A stretch of 64,000 nucleotides of DNA, from assembly GCF_008831285.2 (NCBI RefSeq), contig NC_045145.1, positions 18,430,040 to 18,494,039 on the forward strand, read 5' to 3'. The notes below the pieces were generated by a model. The model saw only the letters and a program-made list of their open reading frames with translations, had not been told where the DNA came from and ran no database searches. The position numbers and the translations under genes were made by a program. The stretch is from Nymphaea colorata. Lineage: Eukaryota > Streptophyta > Magnoliopsida > Nymphaeales > Nymphaeaceae. This document shows, in pieces, positions 15,791-28,457 of the stretch; position 1 is the stretch's first letter; each line of letters starts with the position of its first letter.

Positions 15791-18700
15791 ATGTCGAAGC
15801 TGAATGCCTTCTTCAACAAGGGAGCCAGGGTCGCAAAATGGTATCGTTCCTCCCATTGTTTAATTCATTTTCCAGAATTACTTATTTGTTTTTCATCTAG
15901 TTCGTAGCTGCCATTGACGCATTAATCATGCTTATTATCAAATTTTAGTTCATTGCTGATTGCTTATGTTTGATTTCCCGCCATCGTAGTTACTATCGCA
16001 GACATTGTAGCTTCAGGCCCTTTGGGGTCAGCTACAAGCTTCCACAAGGGTAGACAGAGAAAGGGAATTTGCTACTAGTTTTTGAGGTAGTGTTGCATAT
16101 TAGTTAAGTGGGGATTCACAGCCACTCAAAATTGCTGCAGCATAGACCGCTCGTGGAATCTAAATTGGCAGCAGAATTTTTTTTATGTAGCTGTATTTCT
16201 AGTGTGTCTATCACGGATTTGGTTGCATGACATAGGGTCTATACCGTGCAAAATGGTAGAATTCTGCCGGAATTTGGTCTTTCGGTTCACGTCGTTAGCT
16301 GATCATGTATTCCTTGTATAGTAAATGAAGTTCGAGAGCTACAGAGATGGTTATCTTGGATCTGATGCCTGGCTTATTATGGAAGTCATTAACCTACGCA
16401 CCAGATAAACTATCTTAAGCTTACGCTGTTCGGAGTAGTTTAATCTTTCCTAGTAGTTTCCTACCTGTACGCCACTGAGTTGCCTTTTAAGGCCACTCTG
16501 AAAGTGCCACCTACCCGTTTAAGGCCCCTCTGAAAACGCTGTCCTTTTTGAAGAGGTTTGTGATGTTAAGCCGCTCTTTCTGGAGTTTGTTCAGTTGGTT
16601 ACTCTTGCGGATCAGTAGGTTCTTATGCTAAAAATCATTTAAGGATGGTATTTCTTTGTTCAATATTGGTTCTCTTTCCAATAAGTATAATGATCGAAGC
16701 TTCGTTCCTTCAGTAAAACACTTTTGAACTTGGCTTTGCCACGAATAAAGTTGCTAAGGAATAGAAGAGAGATCCAGCTGAAGCAATTGCGCAGAGAAAT
16801 CGCCAAACTCCTGCAGACTGGCCAAGAGGCAACAGCTTGCATACGAGTAAAGACAATGCTGCCTTTTCTTTCTCAATTTCCTTCTTAACATTTCAGAAGC
16901 TGTCTGATGTGTTGGGTTTACATTCAGGTGGAGCATATAATCAGAGAAAAGAAAATGATGGACGCACAGGAAATTATTGAGCTATTCTCTGAGCTGATTA
17001 TTGTCCGCCTTCCAATTATGGAGACACAAAGGTAACGGACGCTTAACCTTGTCCTGCAGAGGTGGTATCTAAAAAAAAAAATGATGGCATGAGTGTTCAT
17101 ACTTTTGATGTAACTGCTTCTTCTTTATATCGGCAAAATGGTGACCTGATCTTCGTTGGATTTCCTGGCGACCCTTTTTCTTACAAATCCACTTTGCTAA
17201 GAGTATTTAGATCGTTGTGGGAATTTTTGCTGCCTCGAATTTTGCTGCACTAGTGGATTTTTCAACAGTCCCTAGAGTCATTTATCAGTCATCTTTAACT
17301 GGTTGATGAATCATCATTCGTACTAAAAATGCAAGTTCTGATTTACACAGGACATGTATTATCTTTTTCTGCGACATGCTTAACTGGCGTGAACCTGGTC
17401 AAGTGCTTGTGTTGCAGCTGGCTGTTTTGTACTATTTATAATAATAATCGAAACCCACACCAACACCAGCCACTGTCTCTTCGTTTAGTTTGTTGCTTGG
17501 TTATCTGCCGCACTGCAGTAACTTGTTGAAGTCTTATTTTTTAGCACATAAACTAATGGATGCTAATTGGTCGATCATATTATATACATTGGTCTGTTCC
17601 GTAATAAATTGGAAATAACTCTCGGTTACCTCCAAATTACTATGTTACCACATCGAATGCCTAAATTGTGTAATGACCTTTCAGGGAATGCCCTCTAGAT
17701 CTAAAAGAGGCAATTTCAACTCTCTGTTTTGCTGCACCAAGGTGTGCAGACCTACCAGAGCTGCTGCAAGTTCAAACGTTGTTTGCTGCAAAATATGGGA
17801 AAGAATTTGTTGCTGCTGCAACAGAACTTATGCCAGATTCTGCTGTCAACCGCCAGGTTTGTTTAATGGAGACCATGATGGCCTCGCTGTTAACATTGTG
17901 ACTTTGCACTTAATTCTTTTGCTTTATGTATGATCTACTGCAGGTAATTGAATTGCTATCTGTCCGTGCTCCTCCTGTTGAGGAGAAGCTAAAGCTACTT
18001 AAGGAGATAGCAGAAGAGCATGAACTACACTGGGACCCAACTGCTACGGAAAAGGAACTTTTGAAGTCTCACGAAGACTTGCTGGTAAGCTTGCTCTAGT
18101 TCTATAATGCTTTGTACCTGTTACTTTGTTTCCTCTTGACCCTTCTCTCCATAGCATGGCCCAACCAAATTCACCAGTGGATCCAAAGTTCGATTTCCCA
18201 AAGAGAAGCATGCCGAGCGATTCTATTCTGGGGCAGCTGGCGATTCACACAAACAAGCGGATTCAGAGGCAGCTTTTGAGACTTCAGATCTTCCAGAAGT
18301 TCCTCAAGGTTCAGTTCCAAAAAATATTGGGTCAGGAATAACCACAAGCGCCACCCCAGCTGCTTCCTCCCAGGATTCAGCTGTGGTTTCTGCGATGGAT
18401 GCACATGATATGTCAGCCCATATGAAACAACATCCAGGTGAAGATGTTTCAGGTGCACCCAGTTGCGGGAGAGAACATGTAGGCCTAGCCACCAATGGAA
18501 GTGTTCCAGGCCCACCCTGTTATGCAGGATCCAACAGCTCAGTTAACAGGGTTCATATGCTGCCGTTGAACCTTGGTGCATATTTCAGTACACCCTCTTG
18601 TATTGCTCCTGAAAACGAGTTTCATGAGAAGAAGGTGGGTTTGCATCCCGATAAAGTAAAGTTGGAATCTCCCCCTTGTGTAGCACCTAGCAGTCTGTTA

Positions 18701-19345
18701 GAAACCACAGAGGAAAATCACCTGTTTCCCAGTTTAGATTCACGCTCAACATCATCTGCTGAAGATAAGAGTTCAGCCGCTCAGGAAGGGAAAGAATTCC
18801 CTTGCTGTCCACAAGCGACATCTGGGTCATCTCTCAGTCAACATCCCCCTTCAATTTCAAGAACCAAGGTGGATTCTGCTGTCAGCTTTCAGGATGTTTT
18901 GGTAGCTGCCGAGCAGGCTGCTGAAACTGCCGAGCGTGCTGCTGCTGCTGCTCGTTCAGCTGCAAGTCTAGCACAAATCAGAATCTCTGAGATTTACATG
19001 AAAAAGAACAATGATCCCACTGAAATTGGAAACGAAGGTGTTTTCCACAAGAAGGAATCACATGATTCTCTGTCCGTGGCATCGAGGAAACATGTTAACA
19101 GTGGAGATGAACCTTCATACCCACTTGCACCCCAAGCCAAGGAGCAACATCATAGGTCAGACACATCAGCTCTCCCTTCTTATGGCACAGAAGTGAGGGG
19201 GTCGTTCGGTTTTGGTAAGCAAGGTGATGGGCATCTGTCATCTCATCAGCCTCAGCAATCAGCCTCAACGGATGATGATCCTGATTTCTCTTACCCGAAT
19301 TTGTTTAAGTCTCAGGGTTCCAATAGCTGCCATACTGGTTTTTGA
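15791..19345 (+). CDS. IST1-like protein, regulator of Vps4 / ESCRT-III
   Basis: Plant IST1-like (ISTL) protein of 596 aa. IST1 proteins are ESCRT-III-like helical proteins that bind the AAA ATPase Vps4/SKD1 and LIP5, and tune sorting of membrane cargo into multivesicular bodies on the cytosolic face of endosomes. Exons: 15791-15840, 16714-16846, 16928-17031, 17685-17856, 17944-18084 and 18155-19345. Phases agree, sum 1791 nt. The IST1 domain covers about residues 10-195: LNLALPRIKLLRNRREIQLK, VEHIIREKKMMDAQEIIELF, then ECPLDLKEAISTLCFAAPRC and LLSVRAPPVEEKLKLLKEIA. The large last exon encodes a low-complexity Ser/Pro-rich tail with an Ala/Glu-rich helix near residues 450-480 (QDVLVAAEQAAETAERAAAA). 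The start is the first ATG in frame and matches the family (MSKLNAFF). Adaptor roles for the tail are inferred. Confidence 0.93.
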
Positions 19346-20728
19346 TCCATGATAGCTCATAGCTGGCTTGTTTGCGGGATCATGGTTGTAGTATTACTGT
19401 CATCCTGTTCACTGCTGTTATGTGATTGAAAAAATTGTGTATAAAGTTTGGCACGAGTGCACAAACTAGACCATTGTTAGCATTCTCTATTATTTATGAA
19501 ATTGCTTCAATAATTGCACACCTTTGAAATATGCTGGAAGGCGCTTAAGCAATGTTAGCTCCAAAAAAGTAGGTCTGCGTGGAAAGTCACCATGTATGAT
19601 ATTCCATATTTGTCTAACTTTGGCTGGCTTAAAGATATTGAAGTAGGACGGCGTCGAGATTGGCATCAGATAGTTTCTCGCTAACTCGAAAAAGTTCTGT
19701 GCCAAATGATCCTGGACCTTCCAGATGAATGGATGACCAGTGGCTACTTTTTTCATTCGGTTATTAACAGAAGTTCTGGAAGCTGTGCCACATTAAACCA
19801 TGAAGGACCTCAACCACATATTGAAGCATGGAGAACGCCATGTTTGTTTCATCTTACGGAGTTTTAACACCTTCCAGCTAGTGAATTTGGCGATTTACCA
19901 GAGGATCTAATGATAAGAAACGTGCATTTCGTGCAGACCGAATGATGAAACGCCTCTTGTGGTGCAGCTGGATTCTGCAGAGAAAAACTAGCTCTGCTAA
20001 TTGACGTGACACATTGTTAGAGTCGCAGCGAAGTCCAGGGTCCTTAGTCATTAGGGCACGATAGGTTCTACCTTATAGTGAGATGAGTCGGGTCGGTGGA
20101 GAACCTAAATGTAATAAACCCTGCCCCAGGTTAATACAGAATACTGTATTTTAGCTTAAGAGGTTTACCCTAATCGAAGTAGAAGTGTTTTCATCTGAGT
20201 GAGGAGGCTGGGCTTTCTAGTGTACGTGTAAATTTAAGGGTGTTGTTAGCAAAGCTAACACACATTCAAGTCCTATAAAAAAGATTTAGCACTGGAGCTG
20301 GCATTGGCATGTGGTCTACCAGTACAGGACAACTCCAGAGCTTGCATACTCTTTCAGTTGAAACTAAACGCATGGTACTTCTTACAACGCCTGGGCTTTG
20401 TTGGATGTGAGCTGGCAGGAATGCAAGCGGAGAAGGGCTCAGTGGTTTGCTGATCCAGTATAAAATATCTCAGGTGGTCAGCGAGCAGGCAATTACACAA
20501 AATGTATGACGACAGTTTCCCAAGAACAGTTCCGTGTATCTGTGAAGCCCAGGACCAGATTGCAAGGACTAGACACAATCAACCAATCAATCAATCAATT
20601 GATCTTCAGTTTTTTTTACAGCAAAAAAAAATCAGGAAAATTAGTTCTAATTAGCAGGCTGGAAGAAAAAACAACCTCCCCAAGCCCCAACACACAATTT
20701 CTACTTCAGTTAGACATGCCCACCAATT
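19346..20728. other. Convergent 3' region between IST1-like and LRR pseudokinase
   Basis: About 1.4 kb between two stop codons facing each other. It should contain both 3' UTRs. No gene is seen. Around 20190-20285 a segment ends in cattcaagtcctataaaaaa, which looks somewhat like the tail of a short interspersed element, but no head could be defined. Confidence 0.45.
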
Positions 20729-21517
20729 TCAGACGGCTACAATGGAGCTGAGCTGTTCAAAGATAGTTCTGATATCAGGCCTCTCATTTACAGGACGAAT
20801 ACACCTCAGGGAAATTGTAAGCACCTCGTCAACTTCCTTTGGATATTCTTCACCATGAAAAATGTCACGGTCGTAGCATTCCGTAATTCGCCCTTGGCTG
20901 GAGCACAGTTGGACCCAATCTGTAAGATCCACTGCACCAGAATTCCCCGAGATTATATCACCAGCACTTTTCCCTGTTAGAAGTTCCATCAAGATCACCC
21001 CAAAGGAGTACACGTCGGCTCTTGATGAAGGGTATGGCTTGCTGGCTGTAGCCAGCTCAGGAGCTCGGTATCCAAGTGCTCCCAGGTTCAGAATATGGTC
21101 TGCAGTGCTTGAAGATGTCATCAAACGGTGAAGGCTGTAATCTGTAAGCCTCACAGAAAGATCAGGATATGTCAAGAGAATATTTGTTGGCTTTAGGTTG
21201 CCATGAGGTAACCCTTTCTCATAGTGGAGGTAGCATAGACATCGTGCAACATCAACTGCAATGTCGAGTCTTTTGCTGAATGATAATGGTGATTGTCTTC
21301 TAGGGGAAGTCCCTGGAAGCCACAACAAAAGGGGTGTTATATCATGGAGATATGATGTAGTAAAAACACTCCACAAGGACGGTATATCCTGGAGATATGA
21401 TGTAGTAAAACACTCTATAATCATGTTAATATTGACATATAATGTGGCAAAATACTCCGCGAAATGCAGCTGCTATGTCTTCGCAATGAAATGTAACAAA
21501 ATACTCACCTCTCTCTC

Positions 21518-21555
<38 letters not shown>

Positions 21556-23153
21556 ATAGTTAAAGGGAAACATGAAATATAGGAGAGTACGTCATCTATG
21601 TAAGAACCAGCCATGAACGTAACTGAATCATGAGTTACAGCTATACCCATGTAAAACAATGTTACATGGCTTTCCTTCATTGAGATTAGTTAATTCCATT
21701 GAACAAGGTAAAATGTTGTCATCTAAAATGGAACTAACTAATCCAAAAGAAGGAAAGCCTTGACTGGATTAAAAACTTGACGAAGGAAAGCCTTGACTGG
21801 ATTAAAAACTTAACGAAGGAAAGCCTTGACTGGATTAAAAACTTAACGAAGGAAAGCCTTGACTGGATTAAAAACTTAACGAAGGCAAGCCTTAACTGGA
21901 TTAAAAACTTAATGAAGGAAGTACTAGATTGGATTAAAGACAAAATGATATGTGAAAATTCTACTTTGGCTATAGAATTAATAGCTTCAGTTGGTGACTC
22001 CATGTAGCCCATGGTAGGATGACCAGCAGAGCCTCAGCTCATGCTAAGTTTCAGCTAAGCATGGAGCACATTTGAACACCAACAGAGTCAGGGGAAATGG
22101 TTTGCTCTTCACAGTTAACTAGCAATGGCTCATCCAGGTCGGCCAACCTGATTCAAAATGGACCATTAGTGATCATCTCAAGAGACTTGACTTTGGCCAG
22201 AATGGTCATATTGCTAGCACAAAGTTGCCGGGAATGGAATCAAATAAATAGAGCACTGAAAAGTGAGTGCTTTGATCAACGAGCAAAGCACTCTCCTTTA
22301 AAGAGTGAGTGCTATGACAAAGCCTTGCCAGTGTTTGGAAACTTTCTTCTTCTACCTTTTCCTTCTGGGAATGGGCAGGCCTATCGTGCAGAAAATCTGT
22401 GATTGCTCTTTTGGCTTGCCTGGTTGTTAGTCAGAGTCCTTCCAGGCATAGCCCCAGAATCTTGACCAACCCTTCGTCTATTCTGGAGAAAATGAAACTA
22501 GATCCTCATTTCTTCAATCCAAATGAAGCAGACCGTTTTGGCTCTCTCTCCTCATGTAGATAGAGATATCAAGGTTGTCATGTTCTCTAGAAGTAAGAAA
22601 CTAGTTACTATATAAAAGCTGGTGTGAACGTTATGATTGGTTACTGGAGATTAGTTTTTAAATTGCTGGAAACCAACAGGTATCAAGGTTTTTCGGCTAT
22701 TCAAAAAAATCAATGTCTGAAAAATCGTCCAACTTCTGGGCTAGGAAAACATATTCTTTCATAAAAACTCTCTGATTTTCCAGGCTAAGAAAACATACTT
22801 AAATAAATAATCAATCTATAGGTTTTTAGCGAACACATGCAATTCATTGAATCAGGTCAAAACATCTATTGTTAAATCCAAAGTTCCAAAGAAGATTATA
22901 TGTACAACCAACTCTTGGGACAATTCAAACATCTTTTTGTATCCTTTCTTCATTAAATGTTCAACAGTGACCATTCAGGATCAGAGGGATAGGAAGAGTT
23001 GTAGTAAAACAGTAATCATCAGGATCTAATATATATATATATATATACAGCCATCTTAAGGTCCGTCCAATCACGGATGGCCGATACATGAATGGGCAGT
23101 GTGCTGTGAGAGGCCAGAGGATTTCTCCATCCAAACTCGGATGGAGAAATCCA

Positions 23154-23203
<50 letters not shown>

Positions 23204-23433
23204 CCCTTAGTTTCTAGCATTTATTTAATGGTAGCAACCAGTCTTTAGTCATTGGATAGAATGAGATGTGTAGATGCTCCTAGCAAAAAAGTCCAGCAGA
23301 TGAGGTACTTTTATGAAAGGATAAAAATACCATGAAAAGAGGAAACAATTTTTTGTTAGGGATATATTAGACAGACACCTTTCCCATCCAATGTCTCAAG
23401 GGTTAGTTGACACTATTAAACAGTTAACACTAA

Positions 23434-23473
<40 letters not shown>

Positions 23474-26400
23474 GCGTGTATGTGTGTACATAAAACAAAT
23501 TTGCACGTGTGTAGCTCCTAGGATAGGAAAACTAAAACTCATGAGACCATAATGAGCTGTCTAATCATACAAATTGGATGACTCCAATGCTACCACAATA
23601 AATGTATCTTTTTAAAAGGGTATTGATTGTCAATCTAGTTCCTAGGAAGCACTTTTGAGCATGTGAAACATGTGATCCATTTGATCAGATGGCTCCATAG
23701 TTGGCGAACCCAATGAATCAACTCGGATCGCCAAGAGTCTAAGTCATGAGTCAAGTATTAACCCAAATGCAACCAAATCTCAAAATTTGCCATTTCTAGA
23801 CTATTTCATTCAGCACAGATCAAACTATTTCCCCAATATCATTAAAAGATAAACGATAGCTGTTTATCAGAAATAAACTAACCTAATGCATGTTGTTTAC
23901 TAGTTGTTATTATTCTGTAGTTGTGTTCATAAAACAGTTATTTATTTTGTAATTACTTGATAGTTACTTGTTATTTTATAAATATATTCTTCTTTATCAT
24001 TTTGTTTTAAAAGTAAAAAATTTATGACCTCACCCAAATGAGTTGCCATGTCAACTCATTGACATGTCACCCAGTAATCAGCCAATCTTGTCCAGTTAAC
24101 GGGTTTGCTAAATATGGATGGCTCATAATGGGTTCTTATGAGTTTCCATATTCTAGTATGCATGTGTATGTATGTTCATGCATTGGTGATGCCTAATTCC
24201 TAAATGGTGGGGAGAAGGAACTGGTAAGTTAACATAGTTGTACAACGTGAACTCTTCGACATCAACCTTTTTTTCTTTAAAAAAAAGAAAAAAAAAAAGA
24301 AAACCTTTTCTTTTGAATTTCTAGAGAGCTTAAGGGGAATGCAGGAGAGTGGCTTTTAAATATCCAGTTCTTACCAAAGTCCTAGCTAGTTATGAGTTAG
24401 TACAGCAATTTCTTTCTTGAAATATCAGAAATTTCATAAAAATGAAAAGTTACAGATGACATGTAGAGTGTAGTTTTTGGCTATTTCTAACAAGACTAAC
24501 ATAACAATAACGAACACAAGTTGGAATACCGGTAACTAAGACAGAATAGGTTCCAGAACAGTAGAACATAGAAACCAAATACTAAAAAGTCTATATCATA
24601 AAGTAGTTTAATCTTCACAGATAACCGGAAAAGAAAATATCTAACATTTTTCCATGCTATGAGCTGTGAATTTCATAAAAGGTTTATGAAAAATGAATTT
24701 CTGGTGTGGAACTTAAGCTTTTTGACTTTCTTGTAATCTTGGTCAAGCAGCATAAGTTACCCAAAGCATTGGCATTGCAAAACCAATTTTCCAGAAAAAA
24801 AAAATTTTCAAATCAAATATAATAATGTAAAAAATACTTATTACCTCATACGTGTACAACAAATTAGCTTAAAAGGATAATATATCTCCTCTAAAGTCAC
24901 AGGAGGAAGTGGGGACAGGAAAGTCACTTATACCATAAAGAAGTTCTGCCAAACTCGCAGCATTGATGTAGTCAGAAACAATCAGCTTCTCATGCTCCTT
25001 TGGTCCCCAATAGTAGCCTCTGATTGGGACAATATTTGGATGTCGAACAGTTCCAAGCTTTTTTGCTTCCTTGGCAAAGTCTTTCTTACGTTTCACAAGC
25101 CCCTCTCTTAGCCATTTCACAGTCAACACATGACCTCCATCTAGTGTAGCTTTATATGATGTTCCATGACTGCTCCTGCCAAGAACTTCCGCAGGAGCCC
25201 TCGACAGTTCATCAACAGTAAAAATTAATGAACTGTCTAGGAAAAACAAGTCACCAGATAATCTATCAGGTGAGTAAGCATATAGCATAACTGGTTGATC
25301 ATAAGTTACAGAATCATTATATAAAGCTGGAGAAGACAAATGTGCTCCTGGAGATGACCTTCCATGATTTGGAGACCTATCTGGCCTATTTTCCGGTTCA
25401 GGAATCACTTCTTTAGTTTCCATAGAGCTCCATTGAACACTCTCAGAAGTGAACTGTTTCTGTTGGTGTTCTGGAATAGAATCTGGTGGTGGAAAATGAG
25501 GCGTGTAGCTTGACTGGGCTGCAACTTGGTCAATATTATGCGTAAATCTGAAAGAACTAGGATGTGTATATCTTCCCTGCTTGATACTCCTACTAAGGAT
25601 ACACAAACTGCATCTGTTCCTTGAACCAAGCTCTAGCACTTGAGCTCGATAAAGTACTGCCATAAGTAAAAGAACCATCACTGCTGCTCCTGCAATAGAT
25701 CCAATGATAATTCCAGCTGTTCTGACAGAATTTCTAGCATTTCCTTCTGCTTGAGCGGTGCCCTGACCAGCTGGCCTTGTAGCTGAACCTGATATACTTA
25801 GTAGGCTGTTTCCGGGATAGAAAAAAGATTCGGGAAACTTCCTTAGGCTTTCTGGAAGGGTGCCAGATAGATTATTGTATGAAAGATTTAACATTTTTAA
25901 ACTTGGTGGAAACACATCAGGGATGCTACCACTCAGCTTATTGAGGGAAAGGTCCAGATACTCCAAACTCTCAAGCTTGCCTATTTCATTAGGTATTTGT
26001 CCTGAGAAGTTATTATTACCAAGATTCAGCATTATCAGGGCACTCATGTTACCAATTTCAGGGGATAATGAACCATCCAATAGATTATCAGAAAGATCGA
26101 GGGATTCCAGTTGTGAATAAGAAGGCAGAGCCAATGATGCTGATGAAGACATATCTGTGCTTTGAAGAGGAATGGTTCCTGTGAATCTGTTATTAGACAG
26201 ATCCAACATTTTCATGGACAGTGACATGAAGAAGTCACTCAAAATGGGTCCTGAAAGTTTGTTAAAGCTCAGGTCCATCACAGTTAATTTTGTGTATCTT
26301 CCTAGTAAATGAGGAAGAATACCCACCAAAGAGTTATTTGTCAGCTTGATGGTGGTCAGATTTGGAAATTCGGAAGTCTGGTTTGGAAACGTGCCTGTCA

Positions 26401-28457
26401 GTGAATTCGAACTGAGATCGATAACCTCTATAGTATTGCTCCAGGTTCGCAGTGCAGACAGATCACCTGATATCATATTTTTACTTAAATCAACAGTTTT
26501 GCAACTCCCGATGTCAGAAGGTAATGTTCCGGAAATGCCATTTGAAGAAAGATTCAAAATCTTCATAGTTGAGGAGGTAATAACACCGAGAGAACCTGCA
26601 CATACAAGTGATACGATGTTCAGGCCACGTGGAAGAAGCCTACACACAATTAGACGAGGAAATAACATTTAGCTAAAAATGAAAAGTAACTTCAAAATTC
26701 TTCAATAACCTGTGACAAACAATGATAGGCTGAGTCACACCAGTGATTCCTATGCCAGTTACCATAACAAGCAAGATCTAAGTTTCATCACTGGGAAGCA
26801 GGAAAATATGTGCAATTGAATATGTTGTTGCTTCGCTCATAGTGATTGGTATGGCCGGAAAGGAGTACAAGAGGAATTTCAAGTATCATTGCCATAAGGC
26901 ATGAAGACAACCTTAGTAGATATACTGCAGGTTGTTTCCCGGCCGAAAGAAGTCTAATAACTTCTCAAAATGAACATTATAAGTAGAAAATACGGAAACA
27001 AGCAATGGGACATAATACAGTCAACCAAAAAAATTCAGTGGCAGTTCATATGCCAGCTGGACACATATGACGGAAGGGGAAACAACGCCAACACAAGATT
27101 CATGATATCATTTTCGTGAAGCCGTCAACTGGCAAGACCGGGTTAAAACATTGACCATCATCAAGTTGGAGATTGGTAACATTTGAATCAACAAAACAGA
27201 ACATAGATGAATATAATTCTCAGCAGTAGAATACACCAGACACCTGGGGTTCAACATGAATACAAAATTGATCGAAGCAAGGAGCATCACAGACTTTTGC
27301 GCTGAGGAAACAGAAAACAGCCCAACTCCCTAAATCTAGTCCTTCTGTAGCAACATCCACTTCGTAACAACAACGGAATTCTATATCACCATGTTCTCGC
27401 TGTTTACAAATTAGAGACAAGTCCAAAAAGGAATGCAATGATTGCAGCCTTCAAAGAGCATGAAGTCTTCCATTTAAACATAACAGCAACAGGCTACGAA
27501 AAACAAATTTGACAGAAAATTTTGTCTTCATCTCTCACCTGAGAGGCCGTTGTTGCTGAGATCCAGTTCAACCAATCCGCTTGAGTTTCTATCCAACAGA
27601 TTCCCAGGAATAGACCCATAGAGCCGATTGTTCCCAAGCCTCAAAATACGAAGCGAAGCCAGTGAACCAAAACTGGGAACCGTCCCCGTTAGCTGATTGC
27701 CACGAGCATCCAAAATCTCCAATCTAGTGAACATCTGTGCCGCGTCATTCGAGAAGAACTGTCCATCCAATACATTATGACTTAAATTCAAATGTCGAAC
27801 CGAGCCCGCCATGCTCGAGATGTTCTGCGCATCTATCGCCAACCCGCCGGAAAACATGTTCAAGCTAAGATCAATGTGCTCGGCATTCCGGAAACGGACT
27901 AACAGATCCCCGACGTCGCCAAAAAGGCTATTCGAATGTAGATCAACCACCTTTAGCTGCTGAAGATTCTCCATCCCATCAGGCAGACTGCCGGTGAAGT
28001 TGTTCGAAGAGAGATTCAAATAGGTCAGCCCCCACAATCCGGTCAGGCGGCCCGGAATCGGGCCGTAAAACGAGTTGCCTGACAGATCCAACGACTGCAA
28101 AGAGTACATCGACCCCAGTGCAGGAACAAGCCTCCCAGTGAGCGAGTTATTAGAGAGATTGAGCTCCTTGAGGCTCTTGAGCCCATAGAGCGTGAAGAAC
28201 TTGAGGTCCCCAACAAGCCCAAGGCCAGCGAGCTTAATGGCAGTGACGAGACCATTGCTGCACTCAATTCCATGCCAGTTCTGGGGACACCCATCTGAGT
28301 CCAAGGCATCTCTTACCCAGCTGCTCATCACATGATCCATGGGATCCTTGTGAATCCCCTTTTTGAACTCCAACAAGCAATCCACATCACTGGAACTGTT
28401 GCCTTCAATCAAAAAGGAGAGCAGGAGCAGCACAAAGACAAACAAGGGATTCATCAT
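20729..28457 (-). CDS. LRR receptor-like protein with pseudokinase domain (At5g10020-like)
   Basis: Single-pass plasma-membrane protein of 1054 aa. Exons: 28457-27539, 26595-24934 and 21312-20729. Phases agree, sum 3165 nt. A signal peptide (residues 1-25, hydrophobic VFVLLLLSFLIEG) is followed by an LRR N-cap region with Cys and W, then about 20 leucine-rich repeats to residue 580. The membrane helix IIIGSIAGAAVMVLLLMAVL lies near 605-630. A Ser/Pro-rich juxtamembrane stretch precedes a kinase-like domain from about 770 to the end. The HRD triad reads HGN (HGNLKPTN) and DFG reads DYS, so metal binding and the catalytic base are lost, although the beta-3 Lys (VKW) remains. It should be catalytically inactive and act as a scaffold or co-receptor. 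Length, exon plan and wording match Arabidopsis At5g10020 as I recall it. The first ATG (28457) was chosen; a second Met follows at once. Intron 2 is 3.6 kb and full of simple repeats. The ligand is unknown. Confidence 0.93.
21516..21552. repeat. (CT)n microsatellite
   Basis: Almost uninterrupted ct dinucleotides in intron 2 of the LRR pseudokinase. On the transcribed strand this is a GA tract. Confidence 0.9.
21749..21946. repeat. 33-bp minisatellite, six units
   Basis: Units begin gaaggaaagccttgactgga at 21749, 21782, 21815, 21848, 21881 and 21914. The first five are almost identical and the sixth is diverged. Because the period is a multiple of three, the array is open on both strands. 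It lies in intron 2 of the LRR pseudokinase. Confidence 0.95.
23023..23202. repeat. Perfect hairpin between two (AT)n blocks
   Basis: An inverted repeat at 23119-23152 has perfect 14-bp arms (ggatttctccatcc and its complement) and a 6-nt loop. (AT)n runs lie on both sides, at about 23028-23047 and 23162-23202. The structure sits in intron 2 of the LRR pseudokinase. Confidence 0.9.
23439..23489. repeat. (TG)n microsatellite
   Basis: A tg dinucleotide run of about 50 bases with a few cg and ta interruptions, in intron 2 of the LRR pseudokinase. Confidence 0.9.

Noticed and set aside
21734..22012. Repeat proteins of 76 and 92 codons
   Set aside because: They are by-products of a 33-bp minisatellite inside an intron. 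Kept as a finding, not as genes.
28043..28309. Minus-strand Ser-rich open frame
   Set aside because: It is an alternative frame of LRR exon 1.
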